Below are positions 1 through 8,579 of a stretch of DNA of 64,000 nt, one piece after another. Location: the NCBI RefSeq assembly GCF_024793945.1, contig NZ_JANUSD010000001.1, positions 372,001-436,000 on the forward strand. Reading direction: 5' to 3'. The stretch comes from Emticicia fluvialis (GTDB taxonomy: Bacteria > Bacteroidota > Bacteroidia > Cytophagales > Spirosomataceae). The translations under genes were made by a program, and so were the position numbers. The notes below the pieces were generated by a model. That model saw nothing but the letters and a program-made list of their open reading frames with translations. It made no database searches and was not told the DNA's origin. Within the stretch, counting starts at the first letter, position 1. The number at the start of each line of letters is the position of its first letter.

Positions 1-408
1 ATTGCTGGCAAAACTGTCGGTGATTCGGCAAAAGTACCGGGATACTATCACCCCTTAGTGGTTCCTAAAGCCATTGAAACATCAAAGCAGATTGCTGAAA
101 CCTTTGCACGGGCTTATAAGGCAGGGGTAAAAGTGGCGTTCGGAACTGATGCGGGGGTGTTTTTGCACGGCTATAATGCCAAAGAGTTTCAGTACATGGT
201 AGAAGGTGGCATGCCAATGATGGAAGCCATCAAAGCCGCTACAATTGTAAATGCAGAGATACTGGGCATGAAATCAGAACTGGGCTCAATAGAAAAAGGG
301 AAACTGGCTGACATAGTTGCCGTTGAAGGCGACCCATTGAAAGATGCCAGAGTAATGATGAATGTTGCCCTTGTAATGAAAGAGGGTAAGATTTACAAAG
401 AAAAATAA
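1..408 (+). CDS. Amidohydrolase family protein, C-terminal part (cut by window start)
   Basis: The reading frame is open from base 1 and ends at TAA 406-408, so only the last 135 residues are visible. They show the end of a metal-dependent amidohydrolase barrel: a GTDAGV segment carrying the usual late Asp metal ligand, then a helix resembling the 'EAIKAATIVNAEILGM' region, and a closing segment 'GSIEKGKLADIVAVEGDPL' that is typical of imidazolonepropionase-like and prolidase-like amidohydrolases. The substrate cannot be read from this part. A GTG at 58 is in frame but is internal, because the family homology continues upstream of it. A strong terminator follows. Confidence 0.85.
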   Translation: MAGKTVGDSAKVPGYYHPLVVPKAIETSKQIAETFARAYKAGVKVAFGTDAGVFLHGYNAKEFQYMVEGGMPMMEAIKAATIVNAEILGMKSELGSIEKGKLADIVAVEGDPLKDARVMMNVALVMKEGKIYKEK

Positions 409-444
409 ACTGGCAAAAACAAACGCAAACTATAACTTACCATT

Positions 445-480
445 GGTCTGGTGCATTTGTGCCAGACCTTTTTTTGTTTT
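445..480 (+). terminator. Rho-independent terminator of the amidohydrolase gene
   Basis: A perfect 7-bp stem (GGTCTGG at 445-451 with CCAGACC at 462-468) is followed by a run of seven T and further T-rich sequence. It lies 37 bases after the amidohydrolase stop codon. Confidence 0.85.
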
Positions 481-490
481 GCCATCATCA

Positions 491-520
491 TAAAAAAAGG
501 CAGAGACGCGCCCTGCCTTT
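491..520 (-). terminator. Rho-independent terminator of the SDR gene
   Basis: The stem AAAGGCAG (496-503) pairs with CTGCCTTT (513-520), and on the minus strand it is followed by a T run (A run at 492-498 on the plus strand). It ends the convergent SDR gene, so the two genes are separated by back-to-back terminators. Confidence 0.75.
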
Positions 521-530
521 CTGAAACCGG

Positions 531-1256
531 TTATTTGCTTGGCGGCATTGAAGGTCTTACCTCTATTTTGCTTGGCAATGTGCGCGCAGGCATTTTTATT
601 AAATCAGAAACAATCTGCCCGATGTCTTCAGGCTGAATCTTCCAGGCATCTTTTTCACTCGGGGTGTGGTTGTTAAAATGCGTAGCTACCGAGCCGGGCA
701 TAATGGTAGAAACCTTGATGCCATCCTGGCGTAGGTCAAGCATAAGTGCCTGAGTAAAACCTACCAGCCCGAATTTGCTGGCGTTGTAGGCTGTTCCTTT
801 ATCGAAGAAATTGGCTCCGGCCAGGCTGGCAATGGTAATAAAGTATCCTTTAGAAGATTTAAGCGCTTCAAGGGTTGCCTTTGCTGTAAAAAATACGCCC
901 GTCAGGTTTATGTCTATGGTTTCTTGCCATTGTTCAGTACTTAACTTTTCAAAAGGTACCAGATGCCCTACACCTGCATTGGCAATAACGTAATCTAACC
1001 TTCCCCAGGTTTGTAAAACAGTATTTACTGCATTTTGCTGTGATGCAAAACTGCGTACATCAGATTCGAGCGGAAGTGCGTATCCGTCTTTAATTTTGTT
1101 TAATTCTGCCGCCGCAGCTTCTGCCGCTTCTTTGCTTCTGCTGGTAATAGCTACCCTGATTCCTTCTTTAATAAGTACTTCTGCTACACCATAGCCAATG
1201 CCTTTCGAACCGCCCGTAACTAAAGCAGTGCGAATAATTGTTGTGTTATCTGACAT
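531..1256 (-). CDS. Short-chain dehydrogenase/reductase (SDR)
   Basis: This 241-residue protein is a classical SDR oxidoreductase of the cytoplasm. The cofactor motif TGGSKGIG is at residues 14-21, the NAG motif at 93-95, and the catalytic tetrad is Asn117, Ser144, Tyr157 and Lys161 (YNASK). The length is normal for the family. Ser/Arg residues after the second strand (TSRSK, 38-42) favour NADP(H), which is inference. The substrate is not predictable. The gene stands alone between convergent terminators and a short gap to the next minus-strand gene. Confidence 0.93.
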   Translation of the reverse strand: MSDNTTIIRTALVTGGSKGIGYGVAEVLIKEGIRVAITSRSKEAAEAAAAELNKIKDGYALPLESDVRSFASQQNAVNTVLQTWGRLDYVIANAGVGHLVPFEKLSTEQWQETIDINLTGVFFTAKATLEALKSSKGYFITIASLAGANFFDKGTAYNASKFGLVGFTQALMLDLRQDGIKVSTIMPGSVATHFNNHTPSEKDAWKIQPEDIGQIVSDLIKMPARTLPSKIEVRPSMPPSK

Positions 1257-1316
1257 AAAAAAAAGAGATGAGTTTTATTAGGCTATAACAGCCGGGGCAG
1301 GCCAATAGTTTTGGAT

Positions 1317-1535
1317 TCAGATTTTTCTTTCTTTCAGTGGTTTCAGCAGATACTCCAGTCCGTTAAGTTTTATTTCATACATGGTAGCCAGCAGGGTGCC
1401 CAGTTTACCAGGCGGAAAACCTTCTCTCTGAAACCACAGCAGATAATGTTCGGGCAGGTCACAGATAAGCCGGTCTTTATATTTGCCAAATGGCATTTTG
1501 AAAGTAACCAGTTCTTTTATGATAGCGGGGTTCAT
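1317..1535 (-). CDS. DUF3820 family small protein
   Basis: The protein has the DUF3820 signature: MPFGKYK, then IxDLPxxYLLWF, GFPxGKLG, and a C-terminal MYEIKLNGLEYLLKPL. I chose the ATG at 1535, giving 72 residues, because family members usually begin a dozen residues before MPFGKYK. An upstream ATG at 1601 would add 22 residues that do not look conserved. The family's function is unknown; members are small cytoplasmic proteins sometimes described as putative quorum-sensing-regulated factors. The exact start is uncertain. Confidence 0.8.
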   Translation of the reverse strand: MNPAIIKELVTFKMPFGKYKDRLICDLPEHYLLWFQREGFPPGKLGTLLATMYEIKLNGLEYLLKPLKERKI

Positions 1536-1689
1536 AGGTGGATTTAGATTTTCATTGATTTTAAGGGAGGTGGTTGTAAACGCCTTTTTAAAGCTTAACA
1601 ACCACCACCCTGTCTATTTACTGACAACGTCAGAAAACAGACACCCCTCCTTGAACAAGGAGCGGCCGTCGCACGGGAGAAACTTTAAC

Positions 1690-3063
1690 TTATTTCTTCT
1701 TCAATTTCATCGTTACAGGGTCCCAGTAAACGATTCTGTTATCAAAATAGCTAAGGTTACAAGCCAGTGCCGGAGCCGCAGCACGGAAACCGAAAATCGG
1801 GTCTTCTATGGTTTTCTGACTGTTGGCGCGCATGTTATCAAAGAAATTCTTGAAGTGTTTGGCATGGGCATCATCACCGGCAGGCGTATCAAATTTTATT
1901 TCTTTTACCGGTTCAGTTACTCTGTCGGCTTCAGAATATTTAGCATTGTATTCTTTCAGAAACTCTTTTTGTGTAGCCTCTGCAAAGGTCGGGAAACTTT
2001 CGCCGTTTCCATAGCCCGGTGCTTTGGGTAATTTTCTTTTAGTAAGCGTTAATCCGCTGGCGCTCCACTGAATCTCGCCTTCGGTACCTACCACACGGGT
2101 TACATTTTTTATTGCACCTGCATTGGCAAAGTTTACACGAAGTACCGCCTGGAATTTCTTATGCTTCTCAGTTTCCGGGTAGTCCAGCACAGTTACCATA
2201 ACGTCCGGCACATCGCGGCCGTCTTTCCAGTAGCTTAATTCGCCAGACGAGAATATTCTGTGTGGCCCGATGGCTCCGGTTGCGTAGTGCATACCTGTAA
2301 TCAGGTGCACAAACAAGTCGCCTGCTACACCAGTGCCATAGTCACGGTAGTTTCTCCAACGGAAAAAGCGCGTAGTATCAAATGGTCTGCGTGGGGCATC
2401 TCCCAGAAATCTGTCCCAGTCAATGGTTTGCACCGAAGCATCAGGCGGAATAGAATAGGTCCAGGCTCCTAAAGCGCTGAAACGGTCATAGGTGGCTTCA
2501 ATGAAGTTCAGTTCGCCAATTTCACCAGCCTGCAACAGCCTTTGTGCTTCTGCATAAGCTGCACCACTGATAGGCTGGCTGCCTACCTGCATGGTTTTGC
2601 CTGTCTTCTGCCAGGTTTCTATTACGGCACGGCCTTCGTCAATGTGCTGTACCATTGGTTTTTCGCAGTATACAGCTTTGCCAGCTTTCAGGGCATCAAT
2701 CGAAATCCGGTCATGCCAGTGGTCAGGGGTGGCAATAATAACGGCGTCAATATCTTTACGGGCTAAAATTTCTCTGTAATCGCGCGTAGTAAAAAGGTCT
2801 TTATTGTAAACTTCTTTGCCTCTTACCAAACGGCCATCGTACAAATCTGCGGCGGCTACCAGTTCTGCCTCCGGGTTTCTTAATGCTGCTTTGGTATCAG
2901 AATGCCCCTGAATACCCAAACCGATAGTTGCAATGCGGATTTTGTCGTTCGGACTTATTTTTAAACTCTTGATGATATTAAACGGCTTGGCGATTGATTC
3001 GGTGGCCATCAGTACCGAAGCCGCACCAATACCCTTAATGAACTTTCTGCGAGAAGGTGTCAT
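1690..3063 (-). CDS. Gfo/Idh/MocA family oxidoreductase with Tat signal
   Basis: This 457-residue NAD(P)-dependent oxidoreductase belongs to the Gfo/Idh/MocA family. It begins with a twin-arginine signal (SRRKFIKG at 4-11 followed by a short hydrophobic stretch), so it is probably exported folded to the periplasm with its cofactor. The Rossmann motif GLGIQG lies at 48-53, TPDHWH at 112-117 and the family motif EKP at 134-136. The C-terminal half is the usual alpha/beta substrate domain. Bacteroidota carry many such Tat-exported paralogs acting on sugars or 3-keto-sugar derivatives. The specific substrate is unknown. Confidence 0.92.
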   Translation of the reverse strand: MTPSRRKFIKGIGAASVLMATESIAKPFNIIKSLKISPNDKIRIATIGLGIQGHSDTKAALRNPEAELVAAADLYDGRLVRGKEVYNKDLFTTRDYREILARKDIDAVIIATPDHWHDRISIDALKAGKAVYCEKPMVQHIDEGRAVIETWQKTGKTMQVGSQPISGAAYAEAQRLLQAGEIGELNFIEATYDRFSALGAWTYSIPPDASVQTIDWDRFLGDAPRRPFDTTRFFRWRNYRDYGTGVAGDLFVHLITGMHYATGAIGPHRIFSSGELSYWKDGRDVPDVMVTVLDYPETEKHKKFQAVLRVNFANAGAIKNVTRVVGTEGEIQWSASGLTLTKRKLPKAPGYGNGESFPTFAEATQKEFLKEYNAKYSEADRVTEPVKEIKFDTPAGDDAHAKHFKNFFDNMRANSQKTIEDPIFGFRAAAPALACNLSYFDNRIVYWDPVTMKLKKK

Positions 3064-3202
3064 AGTAGATAATTCTTGGGGTTAAATACGTGAAGGTATA
3101 AATTTAGTGTTAACTAAGATTCAATACAAGAAAACAAGGCACTTATACTACTGCAACATTATTTTTTGTCGATAATCGCACAAATATGCCTGATTATGGC
3201 TC

Positions 3203-3586
3203 TTACAGCACCAGTTGGTTATACAATTTCAGTAGGGTTTCCTGAGGGTCTGTACAGAAGCCGGGGTGTATTCTGGATGTCTGAATAACCGTGCTACGCG
3301 TGGCGGTTAGCCATCTGAAACGAGACGCAACAGGCAAGGCGCCGATGGGGCCGCTGTTTTTGCCTCCTTTACAGATACGTTCCAGGGTTTGCAGGTATTC
3401 AAGTAGTTCTGCTGCTTCGGGTTTGCATGAAAAGGCCTTTAGACGTGCTTCGTCAAGTTTGTACAAGGCCTGTAGAAAGCCTTTTGACGGGCAGTACAGA
3501 ATGACTCCCACGTTGAGGAATTCTTCTCTTTCTACCCGTGGCACAACCCGGATTACGGCATATTCATATAATTGATTTTCTTGCAT
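3203..3586 (-). CDS. DUF3037 family protein
   Basis: This 127-residue protein matches the DUF3037 family, with the N-terminal pattern YEYAVIRVVPRVEREEFLNVGVILYCP and a C-terminal arginine/histidine-rich segment followed by DPQETLLKLYNQL. No signal peptide or catalytic motif is evident. Its start codon lies inside the end of the upstream HipA-like kinase gene (23-base overlap), so the two are almost certainly co-translated. DUF3037 proteins are commonly found beside HipA-like kinases, but the role of the pair is not established. Confidence 0.88.
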   Translation of the reverse strand: MQENQLYEYAVIRVVPRVEREEFLNVGVILYCPSKGFLQALYKLDEARLKAFSCKPEAAELLEYLQTLERICKGGKNSGPIGALPVASRFRWLTATRSTVIQTSRIHPGFCTDPQETLLKLYNQLVL

Positions 3587-4361
3587 TCTGGGCTTCTTTT
3601 ACAAAGTTTTGAGAGTAATTAACCCTCGATTCTAAAAACTGGGCATAAATAGTGCGTCGTTCATCCGGCGATTCCGTCAATGAAGGGTCCTGTAACCAAT
3701 CGTCTGGTACCAGTGCTACAATGGCTCTGATGCGTTGAGGGGTCAGTATTTGTCTGAATTTTTCATCAGTAGTTTCCAGTTCAGAGGCAAAGGGTAGCAG
3801 CACGTGATCTTTTACCTGAACAAAAGGGCGTTCTGATTGCTCTTTCCAGTTATCCCACGAATGATGAAAATACAAAGAAGCTCCGTGGTCAATCAGCCAA
3901 AGGTCTTTGTGCCACATCAGCATATTGGTATTACGTGCCGTGCGGTCTACATTGGTCAGCAGGCAGTCAAGCCATACAATTTCTGATGCCAATTCAGGGT
4001 TTATGACATTCAGAACGGGGTCAAATGTAATAGCGCCTGATAAATAGTGTACACCTAAGTTAAGGCCTACACTGGCTTGCAGCAGGTCTTGGATTTCCTC
4101 GTCGGGTTCGGTTCTGCCAAAGGCAGCGTCCAGATTGGCAAACACCATTTCGGGCATACGTAAACCTAATGCACGGGCTATTTCTCCACCTATCAGTTCG
4201 GCAATGAGGGCTTTTACACCCTGCCCTGCACCCCTGAACTTCAGCACATACAGAAAATCGTCGTCTGCTTCTACAATGGCAGGCAACGAACCGCCCTCAC
4301 GCAATGGTGTAACATATCGGGTTATGTTGACGGTCCTTAATGAGGTTTGCGCGTTGTTCAT
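3564..4361 (-). CDS. HipA-like kinase
   Basis: This 265-residue protein is a short HipA-like (PI3/4-kinase fold) protein. Candidate active-site residues are Lys41 (YVLKFRG), the catalytic loop with Asp139 and Asn144 (NVDRTARN) and the metal-binding IDHG with Asp158. It lacks the N-terminal subdomain of full HipA toxins (about 440 residues), and no HipB-like helix-turn-helix partner is present. Instead it overlaps a DUF3037 gene. It may be a standalone protein or small-molecule kinase; toxin activity is not supported by sequence alone. A TACTTTTG box lies 42 bases upstream. Confidence 0.85.
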   Translation of the reverse strand: MNNAQTSLRTVNITRYVTPLREGGSLPAIVEADDDFLYVLKFRGAGQGVKALIAELIGGEIARALGLRMPEMVFANLDAAFGRTEPDEEIQDLLQASVGLNLGVHYLSGAITFDPVLNVINPELASEIVWLDCLLTNVDRTARNTNMLMWHKDLWLIDHGASLYFHHSWDNWKEQSERPFVQVKDHVLLPFASELETTDEKFRQILTPQRIRAIVALVPDDWLQDPSLTESPDERRTIYAQFLESRVNYSQNFVKEAQNARKSII

Positions 4362-4402
4362 TATGTTTTTATTGTTCTTAATCTAATGCTTTTTTTAAGT
4401 GG

Positions 4403-4410
4403 CAAAAGTA
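4403..4410 (-). promoter_or_regulatory. Bacteroidota-type -7 box upstream of the HipA-like kinase gene
   Basis: On the minus strand this reads TACTTTTG, an exact TAnnTTTG match, about 42 bases before the ATG at 4361. No clear TTTG -33 element is visible at the expected distance. Confidence 0.5.
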
Positions 4411-4595
4411 ATGAAAATTATAATTGAATAGGGCCATGAACGTTTTGGCTGATAAAACTTTAAACCTTTTATCCATTACTTTGAACCCATACACCGGTTA
4501 CTTAAACAATGGTTTTGTTATTTTTATACAGACCGTAAGGACGATTACAATGGCTATTTTTAAGACAAAAAACGTTTGAATGTTTAGCCACCGAA

Positions 4596-5273
4596 CTACT
4601 GAAGTGAAGTAATAGTGAGATAATTATCAAATATTATTTTCTCCAATTCTTCTACAGAAACATCTTTCACTTCAGATACTTTCTGATAGATATCTGAAAT
4701 CTGGATTTCCTTATCATCAGTCTCCAGAAAAAGGTTTTCTAATGGCATTTCTTGCAAAGTTTTTACGGCATTAGATTCCTCAGACAACACAGCACCGCCC
4801 AATGACAAGTAAAATCCTTTTTCTATCAGTTGCCGGGCTATTTCAATTTTATTATTAAAACCGTGCACTACCATGGGGACACGCGGCCGTACAATTTTTC
4901 TGATAGAAATAAGTTCATTAAAGCACCTTACACAATGAATGATTAATGCTTTGCGGTGTTCTTCGGCTATTCTGATTTGTTTAATGAATACCTCTTCCTG
5001 TAGTGGCAGAGGCGCACCCTTAAGTCTGTCAAGTCCGCATTCACCTATCATTTTTACTGCCGGGTCTGCCGCTAAATAAGCCAGTTTTTTTAGTTGCTGT
5101 GCATATAATTTTTCATTTATATACCAGGGGTGTATACCTGCCGATAGCCAGTTGGGGGTATCAGGTAAGGCGAAGTTAGCCAGAGCCTCTTCCGAATCCG
5201 GGATAATCTGGTTTAAAATTATCTCTTCTCCGGCTTGTTTATTCAGAAGATGTGTATGTAAATTGAGCAGCAT
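4596..5273 (-). CDS. TatD family metal-dependent hydrolase
   Basis: This protein of 225 residues is a TatD-like (beta/alpha)8-barrel nuclease/hydrolase. Metal ligands visible are His6 and His8 (HTH), Glu78 (GECGLD), His113 (IHCVR), His137 (VVHGF) and Asp186 (FLETDD); GIHPW is at 46-50. I chose the ATG at 5273 because family members start just before the HTH motif; an upstream in-frame ATG at 5303 would add ten nonconserved residues. It is divergent from the acetyltransferase gene with only 36 bases between start codons. Family members act as 3'-5' DNases in DNA repair. Confidence 0.9.
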   Translation of the reverse strand: MLLNLHTHLLNKQAGEEIILNQIIPDSEEALANFALPDTPNWLSAGIHPWYINEKLYAQQLKKLAYLAADPAVKMIGECGLDRLKGAPLPLQEEVFIKQIRIAEEHRKALIIHCVRCFNELISIRKIVRPRVPMVVHGFNNKIEIARQLIEKGFYLSLGGAVLSEESNAVKTLQEMPLENLFLETDDKEIQISDIYQKVSEVKDVSVEELEKIIFDNYLTITSLQ

Positions 5274-5309
5274 TTTTACTGTTTTTTCTATACCCAAGCG
5301 CAAATATAT

Positions 5310-5783
5310 ATGCCCGGTTTATCAATTACTATCAAATGTATACCTTTCTATGAGTTGACCCTTGACGAACTCTATACCATACTGGCATTGAGGCAGGAAG
5401 TATTTATAGTAGAACAGAACTGTCCTTTTTTAGATGCCGATGGTAAAGACCAGTTGGCCTTGCATCTGATGATAACCGATGAGGCCGGCAGTCTGCTGGC
5501 TTACACGCGGCTTTTTGAAAAGAGTGTTTATTATGATGGTTATACTTCTATTGGCAGGGTTGTTACTTCTCCTAAAGCCAGAGGTACCGGGGTAGGTAGA
5601 TTGCTGATGGAGAAGTCAATTGCCAAAGTGCTTGGTAGTTTTGAAATAGCCCCAATTAAAATCGGTGCGCAGAAATACCTTGAAGAGTTTTATCAATCTC
5701 TGGGTTTCAGGTTAACCGGCAATGACTATATGGAGGACGGAATCCCCCATACCTACATGATTTTCGACAAACATCTGAGTTAA
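5310..5783 (+). CDS. GNAT acetyltransferase, ElaA type
   Basis: This 157-residue cytoplasmic protein matches the ElaA branch of GNAT N-acetyltransferases. It has the N-terminal pattern LRQEVFIVEQNCPFLDADGKD, the acetyl-CoA binding loop SPKARGTGVGRLLME (RGTGVG as the Q/RxxGxG/A motif) and the ending segment YLEEFYQSLGF. It starts at the ATG 36 bases from the divergent tatD-like gene. The acceptor substrate of ElaA proteins is unknown. Confidence 0.9.
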   Translation: MPGLSITIKCIPFYELTLDELYTILALRQEVFIVEQNCPFLDADGKDQLALHLMITDEAGSLLAYTRLFEKSVYYDGYTSIGRVVTSPKARGTGVGRLLMEKSIAKVLGSFEIAPIKIGAQKYLEEFYQSLGFRLTGNDYMEDGIPHTYMIFDKHLS

Positions 5784-5786
5784 CAA

Positions 5787-7427
5787 CTACTCGCGGGCTA
5801 TTTTCTTCACAATTTTGCTTCCATTTATTTCCAGTTGCAATAATCCACTATGGCTGAGGTACAGGTTTTGTGGTATCTGAATAGTAATCCGGTTTTCGCC
5901 GGGTTGTAGTGCTTCTTCTGTTTTAAGAAGTGTTTTCCCCTGCATATCAATCAGCGACAGACGCGCTTTTTCAGCCCTGAGCGCCTGCACATGAATGTAT
6001 ATTTTATCAAGAAAAGGATTAGGATATACCCGCATGGATACACTGCTTGTTATAGATGGCTCGTTAGCTGTAATTGTGAGGCTGCCGGGCTGTTTCATGT
6101 TGGTATCAAGCCATTGAAGCCTGTTGATAATGAATGACTTTAGTTCTTCTACCTCACCACTCCAGCTGTTTGATATCGGATTGGGTTGTGGCCATACATA
6201 TACCCCCAATATGGGCCACTTCTGAAAATTCCGCCTGGCAGGCTGCTGCAAAACAACAGTCAGGCTATCAATGAACTGAAAAATCTTGTCTTGCTGTAAA
6301 GCGCCATGTTGCCGCTGGAAATTATACTCTTCGCCCAGTTCGCGTACAAAGGCAGAGTCTTCCATCATACGTTCCCACCAGAAAGGCACTTGCAATCCGT
6401 CGGTCGGGCATACATTATTAAACTGATAAGAAAATCCCTGGTAGCTGTCTCCCCCGCAATAATTACCGTTGCCATAGGCAATATCATAGTCCCAGGGCGG
6501 GCCTGCTTTTATTTTACCGCCTTTGCTGTCTTTATCTTTATAAAAAAAAGTACTGATGCGGTAGCCATCCACGTTCTTTGAAATCTCGTTTGCCAGAAAC
6601 AACCTGATAAAAGAGGGGGTATCAAAATATTTCCGGTAACCATTGGTTTTATCTCTGAAATTGTCTGCCTTCAGCGAGGCTTCGGCGGTATTTACATATT
6701 CGCTCAGATAAGCCTTCTGCTCAGTTGTTATAGATTTGGGCGCTTCATACTGGTAATACGTACGGGTATTAACCGGAGGGTTATTTACGTATCTCGAAGT
6801 CCAGCCTCCAAGGCTGGTTCCGGTTGTTTTATCTACCTTAAAAATGTAGCCACCCGTAATATCGTCACCTTTCAGGTCGGTTTCTTTCAATTTAGCTATA
6901 TCTACTCTGCCCGCCGCACGTTTAATTTTCTCCATAAATACGTAAACGCCCATGTAGGTATCGTTTAAAAAAACTTCTACATATTGGGTTCTGCTGGCAT
7001 AAATACCCATTTGCCTTGCCAGATGCATGGTCAGTACATTGTGCATCAGGCTTTTTTCGTTGTAAGAGGCAAACAGAATCCAGTCTGACTCCTCCGGCAT
7101 TCCAAACAGGCTGGCATCTTTTGATTTCCCTTTGTCGTCCCATAACTCAATACCAAGGCTTTTTTTAGGAAACATCTGCGAAGAAGACCCCCGGTATTCA
7201 ACGCCAATAAAGCCATTGTAATGATTAGGCGCATCTTTTAAACTATTGGTTTTACCCGGTCCGTTATAAATAATTTTCATTTCGGCCTTTACCTTGGGGT
7301 CGTCCAGAATGGGGGTGCCCATGGTATTGATAAAAATAATAGGTAGGTTAGATGACTCAAAAGTTTGCCCCAAGGCAATTGCCGGATACAAAAAAGCCAG
7401 TAAAAGGTTAAAGTATATTTTTTTCAT
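5787..7427 (-). CDS. CotH kinase family protein with type IX secretion sorting domain
   Basis: This 546-residue exported protein starts with a Sec signal peptide (MKKIYFNLLLAFLYPAIALG). Residues from about 25 to 430 form a CotH domain, with the patterns GVEYRGSSSQ, FPKKSLGIELW, GVYVFMEKIKR and GPPWDYDIAYGN; the last contains the Asp of the kinase-like metal site. The final 75 or so residues (VYPNPFLDKIYI to the end) are a Por-type sorting domain used for type IX secretion. CotH proteins are atypical protein kinases. It follows the nuclease gene after only 28 bases, so they may form an operon of secreted proteins. Confidence 0.9.
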   Translation of the reverse strand: MKKIYFNLLLAFLYPAIALGQTFESSNLPIIFINTMGTPILDDPKVKAEMKIIYNGPGKTNSLKDAPNHYNGFIGVEYRGSSSQMFPKKSLGIELWDDKGKSKDASLFGMPEESDWILFASYNEKSLMHNVLTMHLARQMGIYASRTQYVEVFLNDTYMGVYVFMEKIKRAAGRVDIAKLKETDLKGDDITGGYIFKVDKTTGTSLGGWTSRYVNNPPVNTRTYYQYEAPKSITTEQKAYLSEYVNTAEASLKADNFRDKTNGYRKYFDTPSFIRLFLANEISKNVDGYRISTFFYKDKDSKGGKIKAGPPWDYDIAYGNGNYCGGDSYQGFSYQFNNVCPTDGLQVPFWWERMMEDSAFVRELGEEYNFQRQHGALQQDKIFQFIDSLTVVLQQPARRNFQKWPILGVYVWPQPNPISNSWSGEVEELKSFIINRLQWLDTNMKQPGSLTITANEPSITSSVSMRVYPNPFLDKIYIHVQALRAEKARLSLIDMQGKTLLKTEEALQPGENRITIQIPQNLYLSHSGLLQLEINGSKIVKKIARE

Positions 7428-7455
7428 GAGTCAGGTTTTTGGGTTAAATACTGGC

Positions 7456-8364
7456 TTATTGTTTCATAACCGACACTTTTTCCGTGGGCCCTGTATCGGC
7501 GTCAGCTTCTATCACGGCCTGAATTCTGGCAGGAACGTTCGATAAGAAATCATAACCTGTAATTTTCTCCAGGTCATCTACGCTTAGGCGGTATTCACCC
7601 CATTTGGTGTCTAATACTGTTTGTCGGTTCGGAATATACACAGCAATGATGCGGGTTTGTTCATTAATACGGCTTAAATCGTTTTGCCCGTTAGGCAGCA
7701 TTACAATTACCTTCCAGAAATTCTGGGGTACTGCTATTTTCCCGTTATCAAGCGTAAAACTCTTGCCTCCGGCTGTTCCTATTCCTGCAGTACCGTGTAC
7801 ACCTGCAATGATGTACAATTCGTTGCCTTCGGCCGTTGTTTTTCGGCAGTAGGTTTCAAGGTCAGCCCACAAGCCCCGGTTAAGTTTAGGAGCCTGCGGC
7901 ACAATATTGGTCATCAGAAATGTGGCGTCATTATCTGCTACTGTTGCGTTTCTGTCGCCCGATGGGCACAGGTGGCCCCTGTCAAAACCAGAATTGAGGT
8001 AGTCAGCGCTCTGCACCCTGTACCAGTCTTTAGGTAGTGTTTCGTCTGCCCTGAAATGATCTGTTCTTTCGGCATTGCCAAGCCATGCACTGCTCAGATG
8101 CCAGCTTACCCAATTGGCCGAACTCCGTTCTCTGCTGTACGATAATACATATTGTGGTTTTATGATAAGGTAATTGTTATCATTACTCGTACTGGCATTG
8201 CCTGGGTTTCCCATTGCAAGGTTATTATCTCTGGTAGCGTTTGTTGAATTACCTGTATCAGCAGGCTTTTTATTTGTAGTTGTGGCAATTTTACCGGGCG
8301 TGCACGCAATGATAATCATAGAAAAGAAGGAAGCAAGCCAGGCGTTTCTTGTAAAACTGGACAT
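7456..8364 (-). CDS. DNA/RNA non-specific endonuclease, lipoprotein
   Basis: This 302-residue protein belongs to the NUC1/EndA nonspecific nuclease family. The catalytic motif DRGHLCPSGDR contains the general-base His, and TNIVPQAPKLNRGLW carries the metal-binding Asn. I chose the ATG at 8364 because it gives a lipoprotein signal with lipobox IIAC; an ATG at 8424 would add 20 residues before it. It should sit on the membrane facing outward or be surface exposed, degrading extracellular nucleic acid. The -7 box TATTTTTG lies just upstream. The CotH gene follows closely. Confidence 0.9.
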   Translation of the reverse strand: MSSFTRNAWLASFFSMIIIACTPGKIATTTNKKPADTGNSTNATRDNNLAMGNPGNASTSNDNNYLIIKPQYVLSYSRERSSANWVSWHLSSAWLGNAERTDHFRADETLPKDWYRVQSADYLNSGFDRGHLCPSGDRNATVADNDATFLMTNIVPQAPKLNRGLWADLETYCRKTTAEGNELYIIAGVHGTAGIGTAGGKSFTLDNGKIAVPQNFWKVIVMLPNGQNDLSRINEQTRIIAVYIPNRQTVLDTKWGEYRLSVDDLEKITGYDFLSNVPARIQAVIEADADTGPTEKVSVMKQ

Positions 8365-8384
8365 AAGAAATGTGATATTTTTTT

Positions 8385-8392
8385 CAAAAATA
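8385..8392 (-). promoter_or_regulatory. -7 box upstream of the nuclease-CotH genes
   Basis: The minus strand reads TATTTTTG (TAnnTTTG), 20 bases before the start codon chosen for the nuclease. Its closeness supports the downstream ATG at 8364 rather than the one at 8424. The -33 element is unclear. Confidence 0.4.
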
Positions 8393-8534
8393 GTAAAAAA
8401 TAAGCAGAGATAACCGCTAAGCAAAGAAGTTGTATGGTGTTTTATTGGAAGCCCTTCTGTATAAAATAATTATTGCAAACCGCAGAAACAGCGGCCTTAA
8501 AACAAGAAATATAGCATGAGAAGCATATTGTGTG

Positions 8535-8542
8535 TACCTTTG
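8535..8542 (+). promoter_or_regulatory. -7 box of the tcdA-coaX operon
   Basis: TACCTTTG is an exact match to TAnnTTTG and lies 37 bases before the tcdA start. A palindromic AGGTTTATTAAACCT follows in the presumed leader. The -33 box is weak. Confidence 0.5.
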
Positions 8543-8579
8543 AGGTTTATTAAACCTAAAATTACTACTCTTTAAGAAA

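Noticed and set aside
3564..4361. HipBA toxin-antitoxin system
   Set aside because: No HipB-like helix-turn-helix gene is nearby, and the kinase is much shorter than HipA toxins. I call it only a HipA-like kinase.
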